Shown piece after piece: positions 14,402-15,653 of a stretch of 15,653 bases of DNA. This DNA comes from an uncultured Clostridia bacterium (GTDB taxonomy: Bacteria > Bacillota > Clostridia > Oscillospirales > CAG-272), in contig CANQMJ010000053.1 of NCBI GenBank assembly GCA_947624945.1, positions 1-15,653 on the forward strand. The letters are read 5' to 3'. The notes beneath the pieces were generated by a model. That model made no database searches and was not told where the DNA came from. It saw only the letters and a list, made by a program, of their open reading frames with translations. Within the stretch, counting starts at the first letter, position 1, and each line of letters opens with the position of its first letter. The translations under genes and the position numbers were made by a program.

Positions 14402-15513
14402 AAAAAATACTGACCGTGTTTCTCTTTACGCTCGCGTGTGTCCTGACATCATCGTTCGCCGCTTCGTGCGCTCACGGCGGGGACGGCGGAGACGAAAATG
14501 CTGCGTCCGGCGATTATATGTTTGCCGTCGTGGACGGCGTCGCGTACAAATACAATATCAAAACAGGCTTTGCGTCGACGATGTGCGACGATCCGCTCTG
14601 CCGCCATGACAGCGGCGAATGTCCGTTTTACGGCGTCGGCGAGGACTTTTTCAACTGCGGCGGCAGCGTGTATTACAGCGTAGGCGGCAGTCTGTACCGC
14701 TGCGACATCGGTACGGGCGAGAGACACCGTCTTTTCGACGCAGACGGCATTATAGCGGAGATGGAGATGGCGGACGGCGTCGTCTACTATAACGCCGTGA
14801 CCTTCGATTATGCGCCCGACGCGGAGCGACCCGTCTCCGTCGACATTTATTCGTATGACATAAAAACGGGAAAAACCGAAAAGCTCAACGACGAGAGCCT
14901 TTACGATATACAAAGACTGTACAGCTCGGACGGCGGCGGGCTCATATGGTGCGACAACGGACCCGGCAACATGTACATGACGGACATGCATTATAAGAAC
15001 AGACGGGAGCTCGACGGCGAATATTACGGGATAACGGCGGGAGGCCGTTCCTACAGCCTCGAGGTATCGTCGACCTCGCCCGTCAGCTTTGACGTCTGCG
15101 CCGAGGACCCCGGGAGCGGCGAAAAATATACGGTCCTTCACGACACAGCGTCCATGCGCGGTTACAGAGACTGTCTTCTCGCGACATACAACAGCGACGA
15201 GGGAAAATATATCGGCGTCGCTGTCGACGGCGACGGCGGCGAGCGCGACATATACGAATATCTGAACGGCGACATATACATCTACGACGAAAACGGCGAA
15301 AACGGACGCCTTTTATGCTCGCTTCCCGACGGCTGCATCATAGAATCGCTCGCACAGAAAAAGAACACTATGGAAAACGGCGACTATATCGGTGTTTTTC
15401 TGCGCGAATATACGTTTGACGGCGACGGCCGCATAATCAACATTTCACGGTCAAAGGACATAGCGATCGTCAATGTCAAAACAGGCGAGTACATCATAAC
15501 AAAAAGCAGGTAA
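14398..15513 (+). CDS. Secreted lipoprotein with Cys-rich 'DPLC-HDS' motif
   Basis: A 371-residue exported protein with a Lys-rich start, a hydrophobic signal core (5-20) and a probable lipobox F-A-A-S-C with Cys24, followed by a Gly/Asp-rich linker. The position normally occupied by Leu in a lipobox is Ala, so lipidation is likely but not certain. Residues about 60-80 contain C-D-D-P-L-C-R-H-D-S-G-E-C-P-F, a motif I associate with clostridial surface lipoproteins. The rest shows repeated short strands of the type G-x-V-Y-Y, Y-R-C-D-I-x-T-G and I-Y-S-Y-D-I-K-T-G-K, as in beta-propeller-like sensor or binding proteins. It overlaps the permease gene by 4 nt with AGGAAG upstream, so the two are cotranslated and probably work together. 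Its function is unknown. Confidence 0.78.
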   Translation: MKKILTVFLFTLACVLTSSFAASCAHGGDGGDENAASGDYMFAVVDGVAYKYNIKTGFASTMCDDPLCRHDSGECPFYGVGEDFFNCGGSVYYSVGGSLYRCDIGTGERHRLFDADGIIAEMEMADGVVYYNAVTFDYAPDAERPVSVDIYSYDIKTGKTEKLNDESLYDIQRLYSSDGGGLIWCDNGPGNMYMTDMHYKNRRELDGEYYGITAGGRSYSLEVSSTSPVSFDVCAEDPGSGEKYTVLHDTASMRGYRDCLLATYNSDEGKYIGVAVDGDGGERDIYEYLNGDIYIYDENGENGRLLCSLPDGCIIESLAQKKNTMENGDYIGVFLREYTFDGDGRIINISRSKDIAIVNVKTGEYIITKSR

Positions 15514-15571
15514 AGAGGCGGACATGCGCGCGCCGCAGACTGCCGAAAACGACGTTTTCCAAACTTGGCAA

Positions 15572-15653
15572 CGCCACACTTTCCGCGTCAGCGGAAACGT
15601 GTCGCAGGTCGGCGCGTCAGCGACGAACTGCCGCCGTAAGGCTTCGCAGCTTC
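15572..15653 (+). repeat. Dispersed structured repeat, copy 3 (cut by window end)
   Basis: The first roughly 80 bp of the same repeat, starting 58 nt after the lipoprotein stop at 15513 and in the same orientation. It keeps the stem TTTCCGC/GCGGAAA but has a 4-nt loop (GTCA) where copies 1 and 2 have GAA. From GTGTCGCAGG to the window end it matches copy 2 exactly as far as I can align it. Just upstream, GAAAACG-A-CGTTTTC is a small palindrome, but no real terminator is seen. Confidence 0.82.

Noticed and set aside
15524..15653. A frame at ATG 15524 with an AGAGGCGG site upstream, running into repeat copy 3
   Set aside because: Most of it is repeat sequence, and its first residues show no family features. 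It is cut by the window end, so it cannot be judged.
1..15653. tRNA, rRNA, CRISPR arrays, integrase or transposase genes
   Set aside because: I looked for cloverleaf-like sequence with TTCGA-type loops, evenly spaced short repeats, and recombinase motifs, and saw none.

Overview
The window looks like a piece of a GC-rich Firmicutes genome, most likely an uncultured Clostridia/Oscillospirales-type gut bacterium. This rests on content, not on a database match: tandem M42 peptidases, a heterodimeric ABC exporter of the TM287/288 kind, a D-lyxose isomerase-family enzyme, an ECF-like sigma factor with a long C-terminal extension, a lipoprotein with a Cys-rich 'DPLC-HDS' motif, and strong Shine-Dalgarno sites with sigma-A-type promoters. 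The Ile codon ATA is used heavily throughout.

Layout. Positions 1-1160 hold the end of one M42 aminopeptidase and a complete second one, closed by a long terminator hairpin. Next is an APH/choline-kinase-fold protein (1249-2268). A near-consensus promoter (2313-2341) then starts a tight run of genes: two overlapping ABC exporter half-transporters, a cupin-type sugar isomerase, and an ORF in which a PfkB sugar kinase lacking its C-terminus runs straight into a sigma factor. The sigma part continues in other reading frames after two apparent one-base losses (about 8395 and 8910) and ends at 8975, just before a terminator. The kinase and isomerase suit mannose or lyxose conversion to fructose or xylulose and phosphorylation, but the kinase part is truncated.

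Positions 8976-9900 contain no convincing protein gene. They hold two inverted copies of a roughly 200-bp structured repeat, a dense cluster of hairpins resembling a minus-strand structured RNA, and two strong back-to-back hairpins. A third copy of the repeat begins at 15572 and runs off the window. All three copies lie 58-68 nt after a stop codon, in the sense orientation of the preceding gene, and a stem shows a paired base change between copies.

Positions 9901-10668 (minus strand) encode a membrane-anchored amidase_2 cell-wall enzyme, divergent from a diacylglycerol-kinase-family lipid kinase (10955-11890). Each has a clear promoter with 17-bp spacing. After two terminators comes a short broken lipoprotein gene, a 703-residue protein made of two ABC-2 permease-like halves with no ATPase nearby, and, overlapping it by 4 nt, a secreted lipoprotein.

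The most unusual items are the kinase-sigma fusion, the gene-end-associated structured repeat, the minus-strand structured RNA candidate, and the double permease without an ATPase. The three one-base frame breaks could be real decay or assembly indels, and this should be settled before building on the fusion.
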